Shown piece by piece: positions 38,501 to 48,960 of a stretch of DNA of 64,000 bases (its first letter is position 1; each line of letters opens with the position of its first letter). The DNA is from Boswellia sacra (Eukaryota; Streptophyta; Magnoliopsida; Sapindales; Burseraceae). Both the position numbers and the translations under genes were made by a program. The notes beneath the pieces were generated by a model that saw only the letters and a list, made by a program, of their open reading frames with translations, was not told the DNA's origin and did not search any database. The stretch spans positions 310,001-374,000 of the forward strand of contig SNVD02012234.1 in NCBI GenBank assembly GCA_013180625.2, written 5' to 3'.

Positions 38501-39692
38501 ATTAGACATAGAGCTGTTGCTGATGGATAGTCATCTTTTGAGAGCATCTGGTAATTCAGTGTCTTAATTTTTTAAATTTTCATGGTTTTTTTATTACAGG
38601 CAAATACACATGTAAATGTCCACCAGGAGCTAAAGGATGTCAAGCTCTGGCAGGTCTCTCTCTTTTTTAATGTTAACTTTTTTATTTTCTTATGTCCTCC
38701 ATATCTAGCAATATTTTTGTTTGGATCATATTGAATATTTATTTTATTTTTTCATTTTCAAATTAGGTCCATACTCTTCTAAAAGGATTGGAAAAAATAG
38801 CTGCTAGTGCAGACATTCCAATGTTGGTTTGTGGGGATTTCAATTCAGTTCCTGGAAGGTCTGTCTATTGATCTGATATTGAAGTGATGGGGATTCTTAT
38901 ATATGTATGGATGTTTGCTTGACTATTGGTGCTTTTGAACTTTGCTGCAGTGCTCCCCATGCACTTCTGGCTATGGGCAAGGTGGATCCATTGCATCCAG
39001 ACCTGGCAATAGACCCTCTTACTATCTTGCGTCCCCACACCAAGTTGACCCATCAGCTGCCATTGGTAATATATCATCTGATGCTGAAACGATATGAAAT
39101 GGTTTTAACAAGTGATTAATCTAAGATGTTCATTTTTCTTCCTGGTAGTTTTTTTTTTTTTTTTTGGGTTATCTATGGAGAAAAAGAAATTGAAGGGTAT
39201 GAGGAGAGTAAAAGGAGGTGGGGAGGGAGTATGTGGATTGTGCTGTTTGTAACATTCTTGCGTGTTTCAGGTCAGTGCTTACTCATCCTTTGCTAGAATG
39301 GGAGTTGGTCTCGGAATGGAACAGCAGAGAAGGAGAATGGACCCAACTACCAATGAACCTTTATTTACACATTGCACAAGAGATTTTATTGGTACCTTAG
39401 ATTACATATTTTACACAGGTGAACTTTGTAACAGTTTTATCCATCTATTTGCTATTTTTTTTCATATGCTCATTGTAATGATCTGTTTGATGCAAATTTT
39501 AGTAGTTAAGTGGACAGTGTTCTTACATATAAATTTGTGCTTTCAGCGGATTCTTTGACAGTGGAATCCTTGTTAGAACTTTTGGACGAGGATAGCTTGA
39601 GGAAAGACACAGCCCTTCCTTCTCCAGAGTGGTCCTCTGATCATATAGCGCTCCTAGCTGAATTCCGCTGCAAGCCTAGACCTAGACGTTGA
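32547..39692 (+). CDS. CCR4: CCR4 carbon catabolite repressor 4, poly(A)-specific deadenylase subunit
   Basis: Joining 11 exons gives 600 residues: 32547-32704, 35398-36142, 36649-36735, 36825-36908, 37014-37100, 37191-37277, 38600-38653, 38767-38858, 38951-39065, 39271-39418, 39547-39692. All introns are GT..AG and phases agree. CCR4 is a Mg-dependent 3'-5' exoribonuclease that shortens mRNA poly(A) tails in the CCR4-NOT complex. A MYND-like Cys/His finger (C65, H68, C77, C80, C93, C97, H105/H109) is at the N terminus, as in plant CCR4 proteins, which lack the yeast LRR. The EEP nuclease domain runs from about 250 to 595, with N256 (YNILSD), E301 (VCLQE), D458/N460 (CGDFNS), D547 (TLDYIFY) and D584-H585 (SSDH). 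All catalytic residues are present. Length matches plant CCR4a/b (about 600). Intron 1 is 2.7 kb; intron 6 is 1.3 kb. Confidence 0.96.
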
Positions 39693-40560
39693 CACACGGG
39701 TGCGGACGCTTTTATCAGATTCTACTTTTCTTTTCACTTGTGTTGGCATTTGGAAACTCCGATGTTGTGGCTAATTTGTTCTATGAAGTTTGCATAGTTG
39801 CTTAACATCAATATGTTACCTGGGCTACAGGTTTGCAGATGCACGAGTAAATGGACAGACAAGCTGATGGATAGAGATAAGTTATTAAGAATGGTAGATC
39901 ATGCACGGCTATGTTCTTTCTCAGTTATCTCCTTAACGGAATCCTTGCAATGATCTGCTTTGTATTATGTTAACATTGTCTCATAGAAAATGATGATCGA
40001 GTTTTATTCAATTGTCTACCTTGTTTTTTCTTCTACTTATTTTAGTTGCCAATAGAAATGTCAAGGCGTTCCCAGTCTAATTAGTCATCATCATGTACTT
40101 TAACATCCCTGCAAAGAAAAGTGGTTAGTGGCATGCGATTGTATGCCCTCCATTTATCCAGGGTTCCATGTTCCCTTGGATTTTGGTGCAACGCATTTTC
40201 TTGTGGTTGATGAAACGAATATTAAGTTTGTAGCCTTCTTTCTTCAATTGACAACAACCAGGTTATTGTTGTTCTTCAAAATGAGAGGGGGCAGCAATAT
40301 TAAAAATAGTTTGCCGTCAGCGAAGCATTTTCCTCTGGAGCCCCAGATTTTGTTGACGGAGGTTGGGAGGCTTGTGATATTGGGATGTGTAATAACTGAA
40401 TAAGGATCGGACATCATAATTAAGATGAGAGCATTTTCTGTACGCTGAATCTTACGGAATACACTTAATGAATCCTAAACCTACTTGCATCTTAAGTATT
40501 AGGTCTTTTTGATTGCTTGGCTCACCATCAGATTAATTTTGATGCAGTGAGATAGATAGG
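39693..40560. other. CCR4 3' UTR and downstream DNA
   Basis: The 3' UTR probably ends before about 40050. A 91-codon frame at 40128-40403 has no recognisable domain and is not called. CCR4 and the F-box gene are convergent. Confidence 0.4.
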
Positions 40561-41700
40561 GGGGCTTTGAAAGGAGAATCCATGAACAAGTAGGGTGAAA
40601 TGCTCTATCCTCTGTACTGACGCAGCAGGGATGGGGTATATCTCCATCTGCATACCAACTAACCCTAGATGGCGAGATAAGATTCTTAACTACACCAATT
40701 GGCCCAACGAACGGAGAAAGATGGGAGATTGAATAGGCAGAGGAGGCTCTATATCATCTCTGCTGCATAACACAGATAAGATTGAACTCCCCCGATAATG
40801 TAAAATGCTAACAAGCTTGCTAACATTGAATTCTCCGATAGCACCTTCGATCTAACTTCCGACACTCCAAGCTAACTCTGACGAGAATCCATCAGAGAAA
40901 GTCGACCACAAAATAAATGCCTAAAGAGATTTTCTGAAATCATATTAATAATTCATCTTCTCGCGCCTATTTATAACTAAACAATTTTAGTTGGAATGAA
41001 ACATATCCTCATAGCAACAAAATCAAACATATCCTAGTAACAACAAAATCCTTGATTGAGATAAATAAATCCTAATCAAAATGAGACCCAATAGTTTGAT
41101 TAAAACTCTGCTACAAATCAAACTTGTTTTGGTAGTTAAAAAACTACTTGGTGATAATACGTTTGTCCTCTCTCTTTTAACTTTAACAAAGGAGAACAAG
41201 ATAAATTAAGAAAACCCCAAAAGGGCAACAACAAATGGAGTTAAGATAGACAAATTGAACAAGTTCTTATGGGGTTCGGAAATATTCTCCCATCTGGTCA
41301 TTTGCCATACATTAACTCTCCCCACCAACCTAGACATTATTGTCAAGCGTGCGCAGAAAACAACTACTCAACCGACACTAGAGTTAAATAAACTAAGTGG
41401 AGATCACTAGGTATAATAATTTGTTATAGATAAAAACTGTATCCACTATAAAATAAAGGACTTTTACGCCTTCAATTAATGGTACAATAAATGAAGCAAC
41501 TATCCTGGTAAGATACCACAAGTTTATTTTTGATATATCCGCGTTCGTTTAATCTTGGGACTTGTACACAGGCTATGGTGCAAGAACTTGTGCTCCGGCA
41601 AAAGATTACACATATATGCAGGACGTGGCAAAGATTAAACATACAGGCAGGACGGTGCATAGACGCAGGTAAAATGATAGTAACTTGAATCTTTAAGATG
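40560..41700 (-). mobile_element. Probable decayed LTR-element fragment
   Basis: Read on the minus strand, 40980 downward has a promoter-like TATAAATAGGCGCGAGAAG, followed by a long leader-like stretch without open frames. On the other side, 41270-41340 (TTCTCCCATCTGGTCATT, ACTCTCCCCACC) resembles the sequence next to LTRs in some copia elements. No second LTR, target duplication or coding domain was found, so this is a weak call. Confidence 0.3.
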
Positions 41701-41777
41701 GTAGTTGTTTGTGACGTAGTTCACACAGACATGACAGCATCGGTTTGGGTATTGTTCAAAATCTTCCGCCAACCACC

Positions 41778-44700
41778 TTAGCTGTGAACTTTGAAGCAAG
41801 TAAGATATGGGAACAATTGAAGAAGTTCATCACGGCTCCGTCCCTACAAGATTGTATGATGTTAAAGACATGAAAATTATCGGGTAACTAGAGAGAAATA
41901 AATGTGAACATTTGCAATGTATTTATAAGCGTTTGAAAGGGCATGCTGCACCATGAAAAGTTACTACTAAGAAACTCCATTAACGCCGTTTCATTGCAGC
42001 TCAAGACTTATCCTAAGGGTGCCTGCCTTAAAGCTGTGAGATGGCATTTTTGTAGGGCCTATATCAACCAGTAAAACACGTTCTAGTTAAAATCAAACCA
42101 AGCCCATGCACATCCCAATAACGGCCAAGCCCTAACTATAGGACTTAGAGCAGAAGAGGACTGAGCCATTTTTTAATACATTGAACATGCAGTCTGTTTA
42201 CTGTTGATCTTCTTGTCTTAAGAATCTAATTTATCCATTTTTACATACAGAGATTTTAACATAAGCTTAAAAAAAAAAATCTCATAAAATAATCAAAAGC
42301 ATCAATCAAAATGAGGAAAATAACATTGCATTGAATCAAAGTTATAAATAAAGGGCAGTCTTATCATGTTAAGAGCTAGAAATTTGTGTATCCCACTAAA
42401 AAATAATTCAAGTATTTCAAAAATTGTGTTAAATTAACTATTTCTGAATTTAATGAGTTTTGTAATGAAAAAACAATTTTTCAGGTGTTCTCATAATTGA
42501 AATACTCGTGTTTCTTGGTCTTGACATGTATCCTAACCATAAATAAAACAACATAATAATCCATAGCATGCATCTATATAACTCAAGTCAGTCTGGGTCA
42601 AAGAAATCTCATTTAAAATGTACTCATACCTTAATGCTAACACATCCATTTACATCAAGAGTTGTAAGTGTCTTTGAGCAGAATTTTGAAAGGACCTCCA
42701 GGCACTTATCAGTCACCCCAACTATTCCAAATAAGCTGCAATAGTTCCCTCCGTTACCTCAGTAACAAAGACCATATCAAACGAAACAAATTCATAGCCT
42801 TAAAACCACTGAATTCAAGCTAGCATCACTGCAACAGCAGCAAATTTAAAACCTTGATGATTCACATGGCTTCCCTTGGGAAGCTTACTTACTTAAGTGC
42901 TTAATTGATGATTCCTCTGTCCCTTTCTTGAACCCTCATTGAAAATTTGTAAACCTAAAACTAGTTGCTGTCAAATCCTAACAAGTTTGTTCCAATAGCT
43001 AGTACACCTTTGTTTGTTGAGAAGGAAAACACTTTTGAGGGAAAAAAAAAAAAAAAAGCTTTTTGCAGCGGAATTATGAACTGATTTTTTTTTTCCCCTT
43101 TGCATTATCCATTTGAAAGGAATAAGAGGATCGTCAAAAAACCTAGTGGGGAAAATCTACATTACATATAGTTTACAGTTTTATTTAAGAAGTTATGAGA
43201 AGAATTTTGAAGACAATAAAGTAGAAGAATCATCAGTATTGTGTTTTGGGTTTTTCTGGTAATTCCAGTAGTTTTGAGGATCTTTGAGAATACACTGATT
43301 CTATTAGTTATTCTGCAACAACTCACTTAGGACTTTTGTGGATAGCTTCTTGACTTTCTTGTAGATTTTTCACAAAAGATACACTTTTATATTGTTTCTC
43401 ATCAAAAGTTTAAATAAATAAATAAAAGAATGAAGATGAAGCATAACTGCTCAGGTCAACATATAGCTTGCAAAAATCAAGAATGACACAGCTTATAGAG
43501 TCCAAATCCTATATTATTTCTGTTTTCAGGAATTACCTGAGAAATTCAAGAGAGGTGCAACCTTGAGCTATAGCTATTACTCCAACATCAGTGACACGTA
43601 CACACCTACCAAGAAAATGCAAAATTTGCTTTTGAATTATAATCAACTCATCTATTCTCACTTAAAAATCCAGACTAAAGGTCGGCAATTTACCTTACCA
43701 TGTTAAATTTAGAGATGTAAGGTTCTTGCATTTAGCTATACAAGCAAGTCCATCATCAGACAGATTCTGACAATCACAATTTTAACAAGTGTCAATCTTT
43801 AAAATGAAAATTTTAAACTAAAATACCTGCTCGAAAACTTGAGCTTTTTACCTGGGCACCACATAGGTCTAAGAACTTGAGGTGGGCTAGAAGTGATATC
43901 TTCTTGTAAGCCTCATCTGTGAAGCTAGAGAAAAGCAATGGGGTTGGTCCTATAAATCAGAGATCTCAATAGCAAGAAAAAAGATTACCTAGAAATACAA
44001 ATGAGCTCATACCTGGAAAGGGCATAAAGATTTAAACTCTTGAGAAAGGAGCACTTGAACAATACTTTCTGCAATCCACCATCCGTTATCTTGACACACC
44101 TGGATACCATCAGATGATTATGTGATGCTAGCACAAACAGGAAGGTATAGCTTTTCAGTGAAAGTAATCAATTTGACTATCTTACTTGGGCATATCTAAC
44201 AAAAGCTAATCTTTATGAAAGACAAGAACACATCTGGAATTTATTTTATATCATTCACCTTGTCTGATAACTTGGTGGCATTAACATGGCCAAGAACATT
44301 GATAATCATAAGTAAAACATATATAAACCAGAGGTCATTTAGACATTGTGTCTCCTCATAATTGTTATGAAAAATCCATAATCACATACCTAGTCAAGTT
44401 CAATGATTCCAACTCTTGATAATTGTCAGCAACTAACTGCATACTTTTGTTTGATATATTCTGCATTGTAACAGCAAAACACTATTGAAAGATAATCCTT
44501 TCAAGGTAATGACTATGTAATTTCAAATATACAATAAAGAACCAAATATTAAAAATAAATTAATCAAACATCTCCACTTGTTGCTTTAATTGGGCACTTA
44601 GAAAGGAAAAAGAAAGAAAGAAAGAAAAAAAAAAAAAAAGAACAGAGGTTTTGAAAGAAAAGTCCTGTCTCACATTCAAAGATAGCAATAGGATTAGTAA

Positions 44701-46200
44701 TCAAGTACCTTACAGCCACTTAAGTTCAAATCAACAATATGTTTGCAGTTCTTCACTAGATGCTGTATACCAATATCTGTTACCCTGATTGTTGATTTCG
44801 CTTTCAAATTTTATCAGTATTGATAATAAGTTCAACTCCAAAAATGTAATCAAGTACCGAATATAATAACAGATCAGTAAATTTTAAATTACCTTATATT
44901 CCAGTAAATGGAGAAGATTTTCAGTCTAGGACAAGCACTAGTTATAACTTCAATTCCCTTGTCTGAGATCTTCTGGCAACCATTTAGATTCAAAGACTCC
45001 AGGTCTTGTAAAGACTCCAAGCACTGTAAAGAATAAAATTCCATCAACAAAATCTTATGAGCTGACAAAAGCAGTGATCTATGCAACTATGGTTGAAAAA
45101 CCTTCTTTTTCTTTGTCAAAGTTAAGCAAAACAATTAAAACTTGATGCTATTTAACCATGGAGCTTCCATTCCCAGAGTCATGATCACCTAGTATAATAG
45201 GTGCATAGTTTTAATGGTCTTGCAGTAAATGCAATCAGCCTATTGCCAACTTAATGATACCAGTGAAAATACAGTAATGAATGCAACATTTGATGTAAGA
45301 ACAAGCCAACAAAAGAATCTGCAACGACTCCCAATGAAGTTATAAAAGGATACCACCAAATCTGTTATCATTTAATCTCTCACCAAGTTAATTTATTTAG
45401 CCGTCATTAAAATAATGAACTTACATTCCAATGAAGCTATTAAATAAATAAAATAGAAAAAACCTTAGACCAGTTAACGGTTACATCACCTTGGTTTTAA
45501 GGAGTTCAAGATGTCTGTCCTCAATATCTTGCGCAAACTCGAGGTTAATTTGTTTAACGTGCCGATATCTTGACTTAAAAAACATAAAATTTCTCTGTCA
45601 ATTATGCAACTATCTGCAAAAAGACTTATTGAAATTTATATTAGAAAAAAAAAATTAATACAGGTATTGACAGTCACTTGTACTGATTTACTAAAGGTCA
45701 GGTCCTTATGATTCAAAATTTTTGCTGGGATAGAAACTCCACACAAGATCCCAAGTTCCCAACTTCGTACTAAAATCTCATATGAAATGAAAATTTCCAT
45801 CAATTGCTACATTGTGTCAAGAACAAATATTTTCTCAGAACATACCATAGAGAGAGCAGATATGAGCCGGTTTCCAGCATTGTTCATCTCACGCAGATCA
45901 ATAACCTGAAAAAAATTATTAAAAAACAGAAACAGCAAATACCCAGATGAGATGTAGTAGAAAGTTGATAGCATTAGGAAAAAAAAAAAAGAGCGAAACA
46001 GAGAGAGATGGTGATGGTGATGGAAAGCGTACCAGCCAGAGGGAGGGGTAGGAGACTAAAGTACGGTGAAGCCAAGGACTAACCAAAAGGAGAGATATTA
46101 AGTCTCTCTGAGCGAGTCTTGTGCTCACTATTCTCATCACTTTTGGAACTGTTTCTCTGCTCCATGTTTGCTCTTCTAGTTCTTCCATCTTCTGATTCAT
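41778..46200 (-). CDS. F-box/LRR (RNI-like) protein, ortholog of At3g58530
   Basis: Twelve exons join in frame to 352 residues: 46033-46200, 45846-45905, 45490-45573, 44893-45023, 44709-44784, 44390-44460, 44013-44099, 43852-43924, 43699-43766, 43537-43605, 42630-42735, 41778-41843. Every join has GT and AG borders. The N terminus (about 10-55) is an F-box: ETVPKVMRIV, RDLISLLLVSPWLHRTL, YPSLW. It binds SKP1 in SCF ubiquitin ligases. The rest is a series of Cys-containing LRRs (LESLNLNGCQKISDKGIE, VDLNLSGCK, FLDLCGAQNLSDDG, TLDVNGCVSIK) that choose the substrate, ending FPYLTCFKVHS. Length matches the Arabidopsis protein as I recall it (about 353). The ATG at 46200 is first; one at 46188 (MEELEEQ) better matches the family start. 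The last exon is only 22 codons, 786 bp from exon 11. Confidence 0.93.
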
Positions 46201-46626
46201 CAGAGAAAAAGGGTTTTACAATTGGAAATTTTATGAGAAATAACAACCTTTTCTATCTAGAAATTGGTAGTGTCCGGGATGTTCTGCAACCTTTTGGGCA
46301 GCTTGAAGGTGGATGGGAGGTAAGTGAAAATTTTCACAAATTAGGGGTTTTAGGGAAGTAAAACTGGAAGTATGCAACTTCTTTCATTAACCAAATAAAT
46401 TCAAATAAAAATTGTTTTTTAATGGGAATGCTTCGCATGAATCTACTTTCTCATAGATTCAAGGAAAAATGCCAAAAATATGTTAAATTAGTGAGATATT
46501 AACCAAATAAATTCAAATAAAAATTGTTTTTTAATGGGAATGCTTCGCATGAATCTACTTTCTCATAGATTCAAGGAAAAATGCCAAAAATATGTTAAAT
46601 TAGTGAGATACTGAGATTATTTTTTT
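46201..46626. promoter_or_regulatory. F-box gene upstream region, with 112-bp duplication, bounded by a transposon
   Basis: Only about 430 bp separates the F-box start from the Mutator-like element. Together with 52598-52993 it was probably one intergenic region of about 0.8 kb shared with the divergent PORR gene. It includes the tandem duplication at 46387-46610. No clear TATA box was identified. Confidence 0.5.
46387..46610. repeat. 112-bp perfect tandem duplication
   Basis: Two adjacent copies start TTAACCAAATAAATTCAAAT at 46387 and 46499 and appear identical to the end of the unit (TTAAATTAGTGAGATA). The second copy ends 17 bp before the transposon starts. Confidence 0.92.
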
Positions 46627-47284
46627 GGAAAAATTGCAAAAATAGATAAAATTAGGAGCTTTTAGTAAAATTTAGACACATCCAGAAATATTTTTATGTC
46701 ACAGACACTTTCTTCAAAAAATAACTAAAATACCCTTAATTATTCAGTTTATTCTGAAACTCGTCATTTCTCTCTTCCCTCCACTTACCTCTTCATATTT
46801 TCATACCCGTCTATTGTTGTCTTGCTTTGAATGCCTCTCAACACTGTTTGAAACGTAGTCCAAAACGCAGCAAGAGGAACGAGGAACGACCATCCTCTGA
46901 GGATAGAACCAAGAGGAACGAGGAGAGAAGTAAAAAGCATTCGGTTCGGGTAAGTTATGATGTCGGTTTTTTGTTTTTGTTTTTTTTTTTTTATTTTTTG
47001 CTTGTTTTCTTGATCTTTTGAAGTGATATTTGCCTTGTGAAGAATGAAAATAGCGTTTACATTAGGCATAACCCGAAGGAATAGAGATGTATATAGGAAA
47101 TTTACACATTTGAAATAATTAGGGATTTGGGCTAGATTTTAGGGATTTTGAATTTGGAATTTGAGTTTCGGATCAATTTTTGTACTTATTCTGTGTTTGT
47201 AGGGCTAGATGAAGCGTTATTAGGTTGATTTTTTGGTTTGATGTGTTTGAAAATGGTGAAAACCGACGCGTTTTGTCGCGACGA

Positions 47285-47860
47285 AGATAATGGCGAGTGT
47301 CGGTCTTCGCTCGACTCTCAACACTCGACTTAACGTGTCGAGTCCTGTCGGATGCACTAATTGATGCTCGCCATCAGGGCATTTTTCAAGACATTGAGTG
47401 TCGGTTTCGTGGAAATCGACATCTGGATGTCTTGAACCATGTCTCCGACACTCGACATCTTGTAATTGGAAATGTCGAGTGTCGGTTATATGTAAAATGC
47501 CCTGATGGCAAGTGTCGGTTCATCCATCCGATAGTATTCGACACGTTTCTTTGACGAATCTATTTTCAGTTTCATTGAGTGTCGATTTTAGTGTTGGTTT
47601 CTTCGACGAACCGACATTCGATAAAAGTGAAAACAATGGTGATGAGTGTCAGATACATCAATCGAAGAGTTTACAATGTCGGATTCTGAATCTGACACTA
47701 GACTAGGCCGACATCCGACACAGTTGTATTGTCGGATATTGGACCTAGTGTATGTCGGTTGGAGGAATTCGACAAAGGTTTCATTGGACAAAAGTTTTGT
47801 TGGTTTCTATTATCGAGCACGTCGTGTGCCGTCGAGTTATGTCGAGCGTTTTGACAGGTT
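47285..47860. repeat. Left subterminal TGTCGAGTG-type array
   Basis: Irregularly spaced copies of GTCGAGTGTCGG, TGTCGAGTGTCGG and ACACTCGACA units form the region directly inside the left TIR and leader-like stretch. Reading frames across it on both strands are repeat translations. The downstream edge (GAGCGTTTTGACAGGTTGCT) is the segment shared with the arms of the 10552-11655 element. Confidence 0.85.
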
Positions 47861-47937
47861 GCTTGTTGTAACCTTGTTTTTTGCCTTTTTCCATCACATT
47901 TAACTATAACAGACTTTTTTTTTGCAGGTTGAAGCAA

Positions 47938-48620
47938 ATGGCAAATGAATTTGGACTGTCCTTCACCCTGAAGACATCGTATGGTACGCACTACCATGCG
48001 GTTATCACAAACTTAGCAAGTTTGGACTGTATAGAATAGATTCGTACGAACTTAAATGAGAGGCAACGAAACATGTTTCGTATTACATGTTTTGGGTTTC
48101 TCCTAGACATTCGGGACGGGATCGACGTCGATATGTCTCCCGTAAGTGGTTGCATTTGATCAACACATTGGATAGGTTTAACGATTATCCATAGGGTTTG
48201 GTGTCTTATGATAAGACACTTAAATGAATGAAAAAAGCTTTGGATGGGAGGTTGGAAAACTACAAGAAGCGAGCTGAAGCAAAGAAGAAGAAGACGACAG
48301 GGAAAGGGAAGCATTCAGAGATATATAACTTAGAATGGTGTCTCTACGCTATTCAGGTACATACTGAAAAAGAAATGTTGGACGTGTTTATTAGTTTCTT
48401 TGAGTTACAATTTTAAATACCTATTGTCACGAAAAAACTTTTATGTTATTAAGGTTTGGTTGTACGAGGCGGTGCCATACATTGGTGCGACATATGGGCG
48501 AGTGGACGGGGAGTTTGCGGAGAGGATACCGCACTTGTTGAAGTAGGAGACAAAAAAGACCCCGTCGGAGGACATCTTCAAACGCAATGTCATATTGGTT
48601 AGGAGGCAGATATGTAAGGT
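47938..48620 (+). pseudogene. DUF1985-type transposon-borne gene remnant
   Basis: Just after an acceptor-like T-run and GCAG (47913-47926), the frame starts MANEFGLSF and contains LNERQRNMFRITCFG, the typical N-terminal signature of DUF1985 proteins. Further on come LKKALDGRLENYKKR-like and VWLYEAVPYIGATYGR, PHLLK and KKTPSED segments, the C-terminal half of that family. A plausible intron lies at 48357-48453 between AIQ and VWLY. In-frame stops (near 48038, about 48149 and near 48546) and lost sequence make it non-functional. In plants this domain usually sits in transposon genes with Ulp1-like protease domains; I see no protease domain here. Confidence 0.7.
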
Positions 48621-48960
48621 TCCCCTTTTTTTCCTTTTTTTGGTCACAGTGAATCACTAACTCACATCTCCTCTCAACACATCCACATAAACTTCTTCTT
48701 TACTAGCTATTGATTCACTGTCACCAGGACAAGAAGACCCACACTTTCACTCCAACTAGCATTTTCATCTACTTTAACGTCAACCTCAAACCTTGATTCG
48801 ACAAAGTCGTATACATAGACAAAAGCATATAATTGAAAGTTATTCATTTGAACTAGCCTTCAACGGAATAAAATAAATAGACTACATCAGTTATAGCAAA
48901 GAAATAATATTACATACAGAAAAAAACTCATTGCGTACATTTGGCAGACATCATCCCTTG
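48621..48960. other. Region between the convergent element genes
   Basis: No intact frame. The minus-strand reading of 48650-48840 has short protein-like stretches (DSESIASKEEVYVDVL) that might be the 3' tail of one of the two element genes, but no family can be named. Confidence 0.3.

Noticed and set aside
41770..41880. Plus-strand look of a copia gag-like stretch
   Set aside because: The minus strand gives a perfect final exon of the F-box protein with correct phase and acceptor, which explains the sequence fully.
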